The notes: a model not told the origin generated them from the sequence alone. DNA of 15,182 nt from CAZSVI01 sp964610205 (GCA_964610205.1 CAZSVI010000093.1:1-15182); one strand, 5' to 3'; positions 1-7,399 are shown, counted from the first letter of the stretch. Numbers and translations are program-made.

Positions 1-4
1 ATGG

Positions 5-34
5 TATAATATCCTCGCAAACGAGGATATTATA
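5..34. repeat. Perfect 13-bp inverted repeat (hairpin 1 upstream of sbcD)
   Basis: Bases 5-17 are the exact reverse complement of 22-34, leaving a 4-base CAAA loop. The left arm begins with TATAAT (5-10) preceded by TGG, so it also looks like an extended -10 box. There is no T-run after it, so a simple terminator is unlikely. It is the first of three hairpins crowded before sbcD. Confidence 0.8.
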
Positions 35-57
35 TGCCTCCGGCGGAATTGATGCGC

Positions 58-89
58 GTGCATAATTCTTTGCTTCGCAAAAAATGCAC
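58..89. repeat. Two-tier hairpin (hairpin 2 upstream of sbcD)
   Basis: GTGCAT (58-63) pairs with ATGCAC (84-89). Inside it TTTGC (69-73) pairs with GCAAA (77-81) around a TTC loop. The inner stem and TTC loop recall the AATTTC/TTC/GAAATT stem further on at 109-123. Confidence 0.6.
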
Positions 90-95
90 ATACTC

Positions 96-135
96 CATTA
101 TATCATGCAATTTCTTCGAAATTCATGATATAATG
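96..135. repeat. Long palindrome with embedded promoter (hairpin 3)
   Basis: Bases 96-107 are the exact reverse complement of 124-135. Inside, after one unpaired C at 108, AATTTC (109-114) pairs with GAAATT (118-123) around a TTC loop. That gives an 18-bp stem with a single bulge. The right arm contains the likely sbcD -10 box, so the palindrome could be a protein-binding operator as well as a structure that extrudes in DNA. Confidence 0.8.
126..134 (+). promoter_or_regulatory. Probable extended -10 promoter of sbcDC
   Basis: TGATATAAT at 126-134 is a perfect extended -10 (TGnTATAAT). No good -35 box is seen 16-18 bases upstream, which is common for extended -10 promoters. Transcription would begin near 141, leaving a leader of about 33 bases before the sbcD start. 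The box lies in the right arm of the 96-135 palindrome. Confidence 0.55.
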
Positions 136-173
136 TGAAGAAAGAAAGAGCTCAATACAGGAGGCTGTTACCC

Positions 174-1436
174 ATGCGAATCCTGCATACATCCGATTGG
201 CATCTTGGGAAAAATCTTGAGCACATAAGCCGTATTGAGGAGCAGCGGGAATTTATTGAATACCTGTGTACAGCGGCTGAAGCACAAAATATTGATCTGG
301 TTCTGGTTGCCGGTGATATATATGATACATATAATCCGTCCGCTGCGGCGGAGGAGTTGTTTTATGATGCCATTGACCGGCTGAATAACAGGGGAAAAAG
401 GGCCGTTCTTGTCATCGCGGGCAACCATGATAATCCCGAGCGGCTTTGTGCCGCCAGTCCGCTGGCCTATAAAAACGGAATTATTCTTTTGGGATATCCG
501 GGAAGCGACGCAGCTTTATACAAAGCAAAAAGCGGAAGCATAATGATTATTGATTCCGGACCGGGCTGGCTGGAGCTTTGTGTTCCGGGATGCGGGCATA
601 CTGCTGTTATTATTACCCTTCCATATCCATCGGAATCACGGCTGGAAGAACTGCTTTCCGGCAGTGCAGACGAAGCAATTCTGCAAAAAGCGTATTCTGA
701 GAAAATAGGCAGCATTTTAACATCCTTAAGCCTCAAATTCAGAATTGATACTGTAAACCTTATAGTGGGGCATCTTTTCCTGCGGGGAGGAAAGGAATCT
801 GAATCGGAAAGGACTTTGCAGGTAGGTGGAGCGCTGACGGTAAACCCGGATATATTTCCTGACAACGCGCATTATGCCGCACTGGGGCATCTCCACCGCC
901 CGCAGGAAATGAGGAACTCTCCCTGTCCGACGTTTTATTCAGGATCTCCCCTGGCATACAGCTTTTCCGAAGCGGGACACAGCAAGGCGGTATATGTAAT
1001 TGATGCAAACCCAGGAGAAAGCGCAGTGATAGAACCACTTTACCTGGGTTGTGGAAAACCCTTAAGAAGATGGGTGGCGGAAAAAGGGATTGGACAGGCT
1101 GTTGCATGGTGTGAAGAGGGAAGGGACACAAATGCATGGGTTGATCTTGAGATTACAGCAGACAGGGTTTTAACGTCAGAGGAGCAAAAAAAGCTTCGAA
1201 CCATGCACACTGGTATAATAAACATACGGCCAAGACTTTTGACTGAACCCGTTGAAGTAATGGATTCCGGAAACAGGGAAGGAAGAAAGATTGACGAACT
1301 GTTTAAAGACTTTTACAGGTACAGAATGGGAGCTGAAATCGGCGAAGATCTGATGGCAGCTTTTATTGAAATATTGAATGATACCGGGGAGGAACAGGAT
1401 TGCATAGCGGATGGAGGCGGGACGGATGAGACCTAA
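174..1436 (+). CDS. sbcD: Exonuclease subunit SbcD (Mre11-type nuclease)
   Basis: This is the 420-residue nuclease subunit of the SbcCD complex, which works with the SbcC ATPase to cut DNA hairpins, palindromes and protein-blocked ends. The calcineurin-like phosphoesterase motifs that bind two Mn ions are all visible: D8-W-H10 near the N terminus, GD48IYD, GNH85D, GH200 and GH239LH241. The start at 174 is preferred because AGGAGG (159-164) lies 9 bases upstream and the protein then begins MRILHTSDWHLG, as in the family. A GTG at 135 would add 13 residues, lacks a ribosome site and sits in the upstream palindrome. The gene overlaps sbcC by 11 bases, which implies translational coupling. I see no damaged motif, and the length is normal. 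Confidence 0.95.
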   Translation: MRILHTSDWHLGKNLEHISRIEEQREFIEYLCTAAEAQNIDLVLVAGDIYDTYNPSAAAEELFYDAIDRLNNRGKRAVLVIAGNHDNPERLCAASPLAYKNGIILLGYPGSDAALYKAKSGSIMIIDSGPGWLELCVPGCGHTAVIITLPYPSESRLEELLSGSADEAILQKAYSEKIGSILTSLSLKFRIDTVNLIVGHLFLRGGKESESERTLQVGGALTVNPDIFPDNAHYAALGHLHRPQEMRNSPCPTFYSGSPLAYSFSEAGHSKAVYVIDANPGESAVIEPLYLGCGKPLRRWVAEKGIGQAVAWCEEGRDTNAWVDLEITADRVLTSEEQKKLRTMHTGIINIRPRLLTEPVEVMDSGNREGRKIDELFKDFYRYRMGAEIGEDLMAAFIEILNDTGEEQDCIADGGGTDET

Positions 1437-4400
1437 GCTTCTTGAAATTGAAGGATTGCAAAGTTTTCGGGAAAACCAGAAGATTGATTTTGAATCCCTT
1501 GGCGAAACGGGTTTGTTTGGGATATTCGGTTCCACCGGAAGCGGCAAGTCAACTGTCCTGGATGCTATTACCTTTGCCCTGTACGGTAAGGTCAAGAGAG
1601 CGGATAGAGGAACCCAGGGTATTATAAATACAAATATGGACACCGCGGCGGTATATTTTACCTTTGAAATTTTAAAAGGCAGTGTCAGAAAGGTTTACAG
1701 GGCTGAAAGAATCTACCGCCGGAAGAAAGGTACTCAGAATTCTTGTGAGCCCAGGGTGGTTCGTCTTATTGAGGTGACAAAGACGGGAGACATTCCGGTT
1801 TGTGACAGGGCATCCGAAGTCAGCGGGTGCATTGAAGAGCTTTTGGGTTTAAACCACGATGATTTTATAAGGGCGGTTGTGCTTCCTCAAAACAGTTTTC
1901 AGGAGTTTTTGATGCTGGATAATTCCAGGAAACGTGAAATGCTCGAGAGAATCTTTTATCTTGAGGAATATGGTAAGCAACTGCTCGAAAAGATAAACCG
2001 GAAAATGGCCGGTTTAAAAAGCAGGATTGACAGTCTGTCCGGAGAATTGAAGGGTTACTCGGATGCTACCTTTGAGGCTGTTGAAGAAGCAAAAAATGGT
2101 GTGGAAACCGCGTCCACCGAAAGAACCAGGGTTGAAAAAGAGTTTAAGCTTCTTGAAACGGAGTTTAATGAGGCAAAGGAGGTGTGGCAGTATGTTCAGG
2201 ATTTTGAGTTTATAAGCCAAAGGGAAGGGGAGCATTTATCCCTGAAAGAGAAGGTTAACCGGAAGAAATTGACGCTTGATAAGGCTGTAAAGGCGGATGA
2301 ATTGTCGGAAACCATACTCAAAAACAGGGAATTGGCCGGTAAGCTGAAAGAAACGGAAATCATGCTTAATCAGACCGAAAATGACCTTGCCGATGTAACG
2401 GATGATTTGAATAGAATACGGCGAAAGTATGATGGAGTTAAAAACAAAGCGTTAACGGAACAACCTAAATTGGTTGAGTTGAAGACAAAACTTCTGAATG
2501 CCATAAGCATAAAAAATGAAATGAATGAAATTCAGAAAAAGATAAATGAAACATTAAAACTGAGCGAAAAGCTAAAGGATGAAACGGCAGTAAAAAGTAC
2601 AGCCATCCTAAAAGAGGAGGAGGAACTTGAGAGGCTGGAACAGAGTGTTGGAAATCTTGTCATGGAGATAAAAGCAATGTCTGTTGATCCTGAATATCGG
2701 TATAGGATTCAGGAAGGGGTGAAGCTGGAAAACGAAGTTGAGGCACTTAAAGTGAACACGGTGGAAATGAATGAAAAGAGAGTTGTTTTACAAGGTGTCG
2801 TTAACAATTTGGAAAAGAAGCTGCAGAAAGTAAGGGAAAAAATTAAATTCATGGAAAAGTCTTTAGAGGATATGGAGGGGGAAAAACAAAAGGATCAGGT
2901 TTTAATCCCGGAAGAAAGAAAATTAATATTTGAATTTAAAGAATGCCTCAATTCTCTGCAGGTTGTTTGTGATGTTCTGGAGGCTAAAAAAACCGATTTG
3001 TCAGACATGCATACCAGAAAGGAAAAATATGATTTATTGCTGAACGAGCTTTCGGTCAGGATGGAGGCACAGGAAGCGGATATAGAAAAGAAAAAGAGCA
3101 TATATGAGCAAAGAAAGACAGAACATGAAAATGCCGTCGGTGAAATGAATAAGAATATGGCATACATGCTCTCGAAAAGTTTGACGGAAGGTGTGCCCTG
3201 TCCCGTATGCGGCTCAAAGCAGCATCCTGAACCTGCGGCAGGGATGGGTGAAGCCGATCCGGCAGTACTTGAGCGTCATGCGGAACTTGCGGAAAAAAGG
3301 CTGGCCGATGCGGAAAAGGTACTCCGTCAGGCCGAGAAGGAAGCACTTATTACCGGTGAACAAAAAAACTCGCTGACTCATCAGCAGGATGTTGCGATTA
3401 AGGAACTGGAATTGAAAACGGCCGATTATAATAAAGAAATACTTAAACTGCCTCCGGAGCTGCGGGAAACGGAACCGGATCAGCTGTCGATCAGTGCGGA
3501 TAAAATGAGAGAACAATATAACGAATTACAGAAAGCATATGAATTAAGGGAAAAGAAGCTTGAAGAATACAATAAAAGGATTCATATAATGAAGGATGAG
3601 CTTGGCCGTAATAAAATGGATGAAAGCGGGATAATTTCCGAGTTGAGAGTAAATCGGGAAAACCTTGAGCATATAGAGAATACCTGTAGGGTTTCAAAAG
3701 AAAAATGGAAGGAAAAGTGTCAGGAGTATTCCGATTTTTTGCGGAAATATATAGTGGAAGGGGCATCATCCGAGCTGAATAGCATTACTGAAAAAGATCG
3801 CAAGGCCGATTCTCTTCAAAAGCAGATGGAAAAAAGCCGGGAATTGTCTGAAGTGAAAAGGCTGTTTATTAATAAGTGCAGGGAAGAAATCAGCGACATT
3901 AACGGGGAGAGTATAAAAATTCAAACTGAAATTAATAACCTCCTTGAGCGGAAAAAAGAAAAAGAAAAAAAGCTGTGGGAATTGTCAGGAGATGCATGTG
4001 TTGAAGATGAAATACTTCATATCGACAATAAGCTTCAGGAATACAGGGATCAGGAAAAACAATATCAGGAAAGGCTTAATTCCGTAGAAAAGCAGTACAA
4101 TAATCTTATGTCGGAAAAATCAACCCTTAAAAACCAATACGCCATTTATTCTGAAAGCCTGAAAAAAGAAGGTATTGTTTTGGAAGCTTCCCTTGTTGAA
4201 AAAGGTTTTAAAGGGATTGATGAGGTTGAAGAATCCATTATTCCGAAAGAAGAACAGAGGGAATTGAAAGTTGGAATTGAGGCATATGACCAGGCGGGAA
4301 TTAATATTTCGGTGCAGAAGGAAATGCTGCAAAAAAAACTGAAGTCGCGGTATATAACCGAGGAAGAATGGAATAAAACAAGCGGAAGATATCAGGAGAT

Positions 4401-5049
4401 ACTGGAGTATAAAGAGGCGTGTGTTACCAGAAGCGAGGTTTTGAAAAACCGGTTTGATTTATTGACAGACAAGCATAACAGGTGGGTTGAGCTCAGTAAA
4501 GCGTATAGTGAGGCGGCGGAAAGATACGCTTTGTTTGATCATATTCAAAAGCTATTGAAAGCCGAACGGGGTAAGGATAACAGCTTTATAGACTATATTG
4601 CAGAGGAGCGACTTCGATATGCTGCGGCAAAAGCGTCCGAAACACTCGGTATAATGACAAAATATAGACTGGTATTGGAGCTGGATGCAAATGCGGGTTT
4701 TATTATCCGTGACAACGCAAATGGCGGAGTTCACAGGATGGTTACTTCCCTGTCGGGAGGAGAAACGTTTTTAACATCCCTGTCCCTTGCCCTGGCTTTA
4801 TCCGAGCAGATACAGCTAAAAGGCCAGAGTCCGTTGGAATTCTTCTTCCTGGACGAGGGCTTTGGTACCCTGGATAATAACCTTCTGGACAACGTTATTG
4901 ATTCTCTGGAGCGGCTTAGCAAAAAAGAAAGGATTATCGGCCTTATCAGCCATGTACCTGAACTCAGAAGCAGGATTGCCAGAAGATTGATCATAGATCC
5001 GCCTTCAATCCATGGTGACGGTAGCAAAGTCAGGATCGAGAAATCTTAA
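1426..5049 (+). CDS. sbcC: Exonuclease subunit SbcC (Rad50-type SMC ATPase)
   Basis: This 1207-residue protein is the ATP-driven clamp subunit that partners SbcD. The N-terminal half of the ATPase has Walker A GSTGSGKST at residues 35-43. Two long Lys/Glu-rich coiled-coil arms (about 180-590 and 600-1030) flank a zinc hook, CPVC, with Cys592 and Cys595, through which two SbcC molecules join. The C-terminal half has the ABC signature LSGGE (1109-1113), Walker B ending in D1143-E1144, a GTLD D-loop and a SH switch residue in LISHVPEL. The start at 1426 is chosen because GGAGG (1413-1417) is 8 bases upstream and MRPKLLEIEGL matches family N termini. An ATG at 1411 is less suitable. Length and motifs are typical of an intact gene. 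No terminator follows. Confidence 0.95.
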   Translation: MRPKLLEIEGLQSFRENQKIDFESLGETGLFGIFGSTGSGKSTVLDAITFALYGKVKRADRGTQGIINTNMDTAAVYFTFEILKGSVRKVYRAERIYRRKKGTQNSCEPRVVRLIEVTKTGDIPVCDRASEVSGCIEELLGLNHDDFIRAVVLPQNSFQEFLMLDNSRKREMLERIFYLEEYGKQLLEKINRKMAGLKSRIDSLSGELKGYSDATFEAVEEAKNGVETASTERTRVEKEFKLLETEFNEAKEVWQYVQDFEFISQREGEHLSLKEKVNRKKLTLDKAVKADELSETILKNRELAGKLKETEIMLNQTENDLADVTDDLNRIRRKYDGVKNKALTEQPKLVELKTKLLNAISIKNEMNEIQKKINETLKLSEKLKDETAVKSTAILKEEEELERLEQSVGNLVMEIKAMSVDPEYRYRIQEGVKLENEVEALKVNTVEMNEKRVVLQGVVNNLEKKLQKVREKIKFMEKSLEDMEGEKQKDQVLIPEERKLIFEFKECLNSLQVVCDVLEAKKTDLSDMHTRKEKYDLLLNELSVRMEAQEADIEKKKSIYEQRKTEHENAVGEMNKNMAYMLSKSLTEGVPCPVCGSKQHPEPAAGMGEADPAVLERHAELAEKRLADAEKVLRQAEKEALITGEQKNSLTHQQDVAIKELELKTADYNKEILKLPPELRETEPDQLSISADKMREQYNELQKAYELREKKLEEYNKRIHIMKDELGRNKMDESGIISELRVNRENLEHIENTCRVSKEKWKEKCQEYSDFLRKYIVEGASSELNSITEKDRKADSLQKQMEKSRELSEVKRLFINKCREEISDINGESIKIQTEINNLLERKKEKEKKLWELSGDACVEDEILHIDNKLQEYRDQEKQYQERLNSVEKQYNNLMSEKSTLKNQYAIYSESLKKEGIVLEASLVEKGFKGIDEVEESIIPKEEQRELKVGIEAYDQAGINISVQKEMLQKKLKSRYITEEEWNKTSGRYQEILEYKEACVTRSEVLKNRFDLLTDKHNRWVELSKAYSEAAERYALFDHIQKLLKAERGKDNSFIDYIAEERLRYAAAKASETLGIMTKYRLVLELDANAGFIIRDNANGGVHRMVTSLSGGETFLTSLSLALALSEQIQLKGQSPLEFFFLDEGFGTLDNNLLDNVIDSLERLSKKERIIGLISHVPELRSRIARRLIIDPPSIHGDGSKVRIEKS

Positions 5050-5058
5050 TGTTTATAA

Positions 5059-5087
5059 TTGGCAAAAAAAAGATACAATGGTACACT
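5059..5087 (+). promoter_or_regulatory. Candidate sigma-A promoter before the M24 peptidase
   Basis: TTGGCA (5059-5064) and TACACT (5082-5087) are separated by 17 bases. Both are imperfect matches to the consensus. The gene could instead be transcribed with sbcDC, since no terminator lies between them. Confidence 0.35.
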
Positions 5088-5123
5088 ATATAAATGAATA
5101 AATAGTACAGGAGTTATTAAATT

Positions 5124-6314
5124 ATGAATGAAGTACCTTTAAATGAACTGCAAAACCGGATGAACCGCTTCAGGAGAAAGATGGATGAATCGGATCCTGA
5201 TTGGAGGATAGCTGTTATATTCAGCAAGGTTAACCAGTATTATTTCACAGGCACAATGCAGGATGGAATGCTTGTTGTTCCGAGGGACGATGAAGCTGTT
5301 TTGTGGGTAAGAAGAAGTTATGATCGTGCCGGGAATGAATCCCTTTTTCCGCGTATAATGCCAATGGACAGTTTCAGGGATGCGGCAGCTGAAATATCAA
5401 ATATACCCAATATGGTGCACCTTGAAATGGAAGTGGTGCCCATAGCGTTATATCATCGCTTCCGGAAATACTTTCACTTTGAGAAGGTTAATTCGGTGGA
5501 TATGCAGATAGCCGCAATAAGAGCGGTAAAAAGTCCATATGAGTTATCTGTTATGAAAGAGGCCGGAGAGATTCACCGGCGCGTATTGGAGGAGAGAATT
5601 CCGGAAGTGCTCAGGGCGGGAATGAGCGAGGCCGAGCTTGCCGCTATTCTTTTTTCGATTATGATAGAGGAGGGGCATCATGGTATTTCCCGTTTTGGAA
5701 TGTTCGACACCGAGATGGTTATAGGACATGTCTGTTTTGGTGAGAGTTCAATTTATCCTACATATTTTAACGGTCCGGGGGGTAATTACGGTTTAAGCCC
5801 GGCAGTACCTTTTCTGGGAAGCAGGGAACGAAAACTGGTAACGGGTGATCTTGTTTTCATAGATGTTGGATGCGGAGTTGACGGATATCATACCGATAAA
5901 ACAATGACATATATGTTTGGGAAACCACTTTCGATAAATATAATCGAGGTACACAGGAAATGTGTGGAAATTCAGAATGAAATTGCATATATGCTGAAAC
6001 CCGGTGCTGTTCCTGCGGAAATCTATGAAAGGACAATAAAGGGACTAACCCCGGATTTTTTAGAAAATTTTATGGGTTTTGGAAATCGTAAGGTTAAGTT
6101 TCTTGGGCATGGTATCGGGCTTACTGTTGATGAAATTCCGGTAATAGCGACAGGTTTTGCCGAACCCATACAGGAGGGAATGGCTTTTGCCCTGGAACCT
6201 AAAAAGGGTATTCAAGGCATTGGAATGGTTGGTATAGAGAATACATTCCTTGTTACCCCGGAGGGCGGAGAATGTATTACGGGAGACAATCCCGGCTTAA
6301 TACCGGTATACTGA
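5124..6314 (+). CDS. M24 family metallopeptidase (Xaa-Pro aminopeptidase/dipeptidase type)
   Basis: This 396-residue cytoplasmic protein should remove N-terminal residues from peptides, with a preference for Xaa-Pro bonds if it follows its relatives. Residues about 10-145 form a creatinase-type N-terminal domain and about 150-396 the pita-bread catalytic domain. All five metal ligands of the family can be placed: D247 and D258 (11 apart, in FIDVGCG...HTDKT), H329 (GHGIGL), E358 (ALEPKKG) and E372 (GIENTF). The ATG at 5124 has AGGAG (5109-5113) ten bases upstream. There is no signal peptide. The gene stands 74 bases after sbcC on the same strand, but no functional link is evident. Exact substrate cannot be told from sequence, and it could also be annotated as a creatinase-like hydrolase. 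Confidence 0.9.
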   Translation: MNEVPLNELQNRMNRFRRKMDESDPDWRIAVIFSKVNQYYFTGTMQDGMLVVPRDDEAVLWVRRSYDRAGNESLFPRIMPMDSFRDAAAEISNIPNMVHLEMEVVPIALYHRFRKYFHFEKVNSVDMQIAAIRAVKSPYELSVMKEAGEIHRRVLEERIPEVLRAGMSEAELAAILFSIMIEEGHHGISRFGMFDTEMVIGHVCFGESSIYPTYFNGPGGNYGLSPAVPFLGSRERKLVTGDLVFIDVGCGVDGYHTDKTMTYMFGKPLSINIIEVHRKCVEIQNEIAYMLKPGAVPAEIYERTIKGLTPDFLENFMGFGNRKVKFLGHGIGLTVDEIPVIATGFAEPIQEGMAFALEPKKGIQGIGMVGIENTFLVTPEGGECITGDNPGLIPVY

Positions 6315-6323
6315 TTCCGGTGG

Positions 6324-6353
6324 AAAATTTTCCGTTAATGGTTGTTTATCTTC
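6324..6353 (+). repeat. 30-bp direct repeat, copy 1
   Basis: Bases 6324-6353 are identical to 6390-6419. This copy sits in a perfect 12-base palindrome, GGAAAATTTTCC (6322-6333), only 10 bases past the peptidase stop codon. The flanks differ between the two copies, so the match ends exactly at 30 bases. Confidence 0.9.
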
Positions 6354-6389
6354 TCAAAGGTGCTGATGACACTGCTGCTTCTGGCAATA

Positions 6390-6419
6390 AAAATTTTCCG
6401 TTAATGGTTGTTTATCTTC
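6390..6419 (+). repeat. 30-bp direct repeat, copy 2
   Basis: This is an exact second copy of 6324-6353, separated from it by 36 bases. Repeat and spacer sizes resemble CRISPR, but there are only two copies, no cas gene in the window, and the repeat lacks the usual GTTT...GAAAC ends. Confidence 0.9.
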
Positions 6420-6442
6420 CCTGTCTGTTTTGATCAAATTTC

Positions 6443-6478
6443 TAAGGAACCCCCTCTTCTATAAGTGGGGGTTCCTTA
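6443..6478 (+). terminator. Strong 12-bp hairpin, probable transcription terminator
   Basis: TAAGGAACCCCC (6443-6454) is the exact reverse complement of 6467-6478, with a 12-base loop. The stem has five consecutive G-C pairs next to the loop. Only a short T-rich tail (TTATT) follows, so termination may be partial or act in both directions. It is the first such structure after the peptidase gene, about 130 bases past its stop. It could also be one end of a decayed mobile element. Confidence 0.6.
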
Positions 6479-6604
6479 TTAACGGGTCGAGGCTTGTGGT
6501 GCGTTCCGGTGGGTACGCTCCTTTGGTACACACCTTTGTTCCCGCTTCGGTGGGGGTAGAATCCTCCCCACCGGAGTTCCGATGTTCAGCTTCAGCTGAA
6601 GGAG
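6479..6604. other. GC-rich, hairpin-dense non-coding segment
   Basis: This segment is visibly richer in G and C than its surroundings. CTTCGGTGGGG (6545-6555) pairs with CCCCACCGGAG (6566-6576), an 11-bp stem with one T-G pair and a 10-base loop. Upstream, GGTG and GTAC in the 6510-6519 area can pair with GTAC and CACC around 6525-6534 across one mismatch. CTTCAGCTGAAG (6590-6601) is a perfect 12-base palindrome. No convincing gene reads through it. It could be a structured RNA or the relic of a mobile element end; I do not recognise the family. Confidence 0.5.
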
Positions 6605-6632
6605 TTGACTTTGAGCAAATTATATATATAAT
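6605..6632 (+). promoter_or_regulatory. Near-consensus sigma-A promoter overlapping a 22-bp palindrome
   Basis: TTGACT (6605-6610) and a perfect TATAAT (6627-6632) are separated by 16 bases. The -10 box and half the spacer lie in a perfect 22-base palindrome at 6615-6636 with arms GCAAAT and ATTTGC, well placed for a dimeric repressor. The promoter points toward the 3' end of the HTH gene, which is on the opposite strand, so there is no obvious protein-coding target. Confidence 0.55.
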
Positions 6633-6637
6633 TTGCT

Positions 6638-6720
6638 ATTGGCGAATTTACCGGGAAAATCATATGCCGCATATGCCGCAGAGGTATAACTTAATACACA
6701 GAGTTCCGCCAATTCTTTTT
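6638..6720 (+). ncRNA. Candidate small RNA downstream of the orphan promoter
   Basis: If the 6605-6632 promoter is used, transcription starts near 6639. The first bases, ATTGGCG (6638-6644), are the reverse complement of CGCCAAT (6707-6713), which is followed by a T-rich run (TTCTTTTT, to 6720). The predicted RNA of about 80 bases would have paired ends and a T-tract at its 3' end. It contains a 9-base tandem repeat, CATATGCCG, at 6661-6678. Its last bases run antisense to the HTH gene's stop codon. This is purely inferred; no known RNA family was recognised. Confidence 0.3.
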
Positions 6721-7213
6721 AGAGAGATTTTTGACGGTAATAATCAAGAGCAAGGTTAACATTATCAATGTTATAAATCTTTTGTTCGAGACAAAATGAT
6801 ATGATAAGATCAAAAATTTCGCTGTTGGACAAAGTGAATCCGGCGGAAGCTAACAGCATATCGGTTTCCTTGCGTGTTAATTCAAGGGCCAGGCAAAGTG
6901 CTACAACGGTATTTTTGCCGGGATGGTAATCTGAATTTGAACGTATTTTAGAGAAATGTCGCCGGTCAATTCCGGCTTTCTTATATATTTCCGCATCATT
7001 AAGACCTTTTTGATCGATATATTGTGACAGCAATGAATAGAAGGATGGCTTTTTTTTATTTTTTATAAAATTATCCATTTCATCTTTCAATTCTGTGGAA
7101 TAGGCTATTGACTTCCTGATAGCATGTTCTTCACATACGGAGATTTTATCAGTTGAAAGATGCCTGTCCAGATAGTTTTGCAGCTGAGTCAGAAATCTTT
7201 TTGAAAGCATCAT
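6719..7213 (-). CDS. Small helix-turn-helix protein (XRE-like), partner of vWA gene
   Basis: This 164-residue protein has an N-terminal helical part (1-55) with no recognised fold, then an HTH-like region at about 60-112 (LLSQYIDQKGL...DAEIYKKAGIDRRHFSKIRS...KNTVVALCLALEL). The C terminus ends in the IFDLII...YNIDNVNLAL pattern. From memory, this C-terminal module is widespread in Firmicutes, either alone or fused to macro or other signalling domains, so it may be a DNA or protein adaptor. The start at 7213 is chosen because AAGGGG lies 7 bases upstream; a longer frame back to 7312 runs through the promoter. A second ATG follows at once at 7210. The gene is divergent from the vWA gene, 224 bases apart. 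It may repress its own promoter, though its target is unknown. Confidence 0.8.
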   Translation of the reverse strand: MMLSKRFLTQLQNYLDRHLSTDKISVCEEHAIRKSIAYSTELKDEMDNFIKNKKKPSFYSLLSQYIDQKGLNDAEIYKKAGIDRRHFSKIRSNSDYHPGKNTVVALCLALELTRKETDMLLASAGFTLSNSEIFDLIISFCLEQKIYNIDNVNLALDYYRQKSL

Positions 7214-7232
7214 ATTTGCACCCCTTAAAAAT

Positions 7233-7249
7233 GTCGCCTTGCAGGCGAC
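7233..7249. repeat. 6-bp inverted repeat in the HTH gene leader
   Basis: GTCGCC (7233-7238) pairs with GGCGAC (7244-7249) around a 5-base loop. It falls between the predicted minus-strand transcription start (near 7268) and the HTH ribosome site, so it would be a leader hairpin in that mRNA. Confidence 0.6.
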
Positions 7250-7274
7250 CAATAAGTTAATTTTATCAGTTATT

Positions 7275-7303
7275 ATTATAACAACGGAAGCAATTGCTTG
7301 CAA
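7275..7303 (-). promoter_or_regulatory. Probable sigma-A promoter of the HTH gene
   Basis: On the minus strand TTGCAA (7303-7298) and a perfect TATAAT (7280-7275) are 17 bases apart. Two copies of the palindrome GCAATTGC (7290-7297 and 7300-7307) cover the spacer and the -35 box. That is the usual place for an operator, so autoregulation by the HTH protein is plausible but unproven. Confidence 0.55.
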
Positions 7304-7397
7304 TTGCAACACACAGTTATTGCAACGGCAGGTTTTGCTTTAGCAAAACCATCACACAGCAACAACATTCTTGGAGCTTCGTTCCAAGGTTGTTATA
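7277..7397. repeat. Multi-hairpin intergenic structure between HTH and vWA genes
   Basis: An outer 9-bp stem, TATAACAAC (7277-7285) with GTTGTTATA (7389-7397), encloses at least three hairpins. These are GCAATTGC/GCAATTGC (7290-7307), GGTTTTGC/GCAAAACC (7331-7350, loop TTTA) and CTTGGA/TCCAAG (7370-7375 with 7383-7388), the last abutting the outer stem. An alternative pairing joins AACAAC (7361-7366) to GTTGTT (7389-7394). The layout resembles a branched RNA or a set of nested operators. Confidence 0.6.
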
Positions 7398-7399
7398 TC
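7371..7399 (+). promoter_or_regulatory. Weak candidate promoter of the vWA gene
   Basis: TTGGAG (7371-7376) and TATATC (7394-7399) are 17 bases apart. Both match the consensus poorly. The pair overlaps the CTTGGA/TCCAAG hairpin, so structure or a bound protein could affect it. Confidence 0.25.

Noticed and set aside
135..173. N-terminal extension of SbcD from a GTG at 135
   Set aside because: It lies in the last base of the promoter palindrome and has no ribosome site; the ATG at 174 has a strong one.
1411..1425. ATG at 1411 as sbcC start
   Set aside because: ATG 1426 has GGAGG at the proper distance, and its protein matches family N termini.
168..5027. Several minus-strand open frames within sbcD and sbcC
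   Set aside because: They lie fully in genes with intact motifs, lack ribosome sites, and have the low-complexity look of antisense frames.
6324..6419. Possible two-repeat CRISPR mini-array
   Set aside because: Repeat and spacer sizes fit, but there are only two copies, no cas gene and no leader, and the repeat lacks the typical GTTT...GAAAC form.
6430..6759. 109-residue plus-strand open frame
   Set aside because: It runs through the 6443-6478 hairpin, the GC-rich hairpin island, the 6605-6632 promoter and the HTH gene's 3' end, and lacks a ribosome site.
7214..7312. N-terminal extension of the HTH protein
   Set aside because: It would include the predicted promoter and leader; ATG 7213 has AAGGGG 7 bases upstream.
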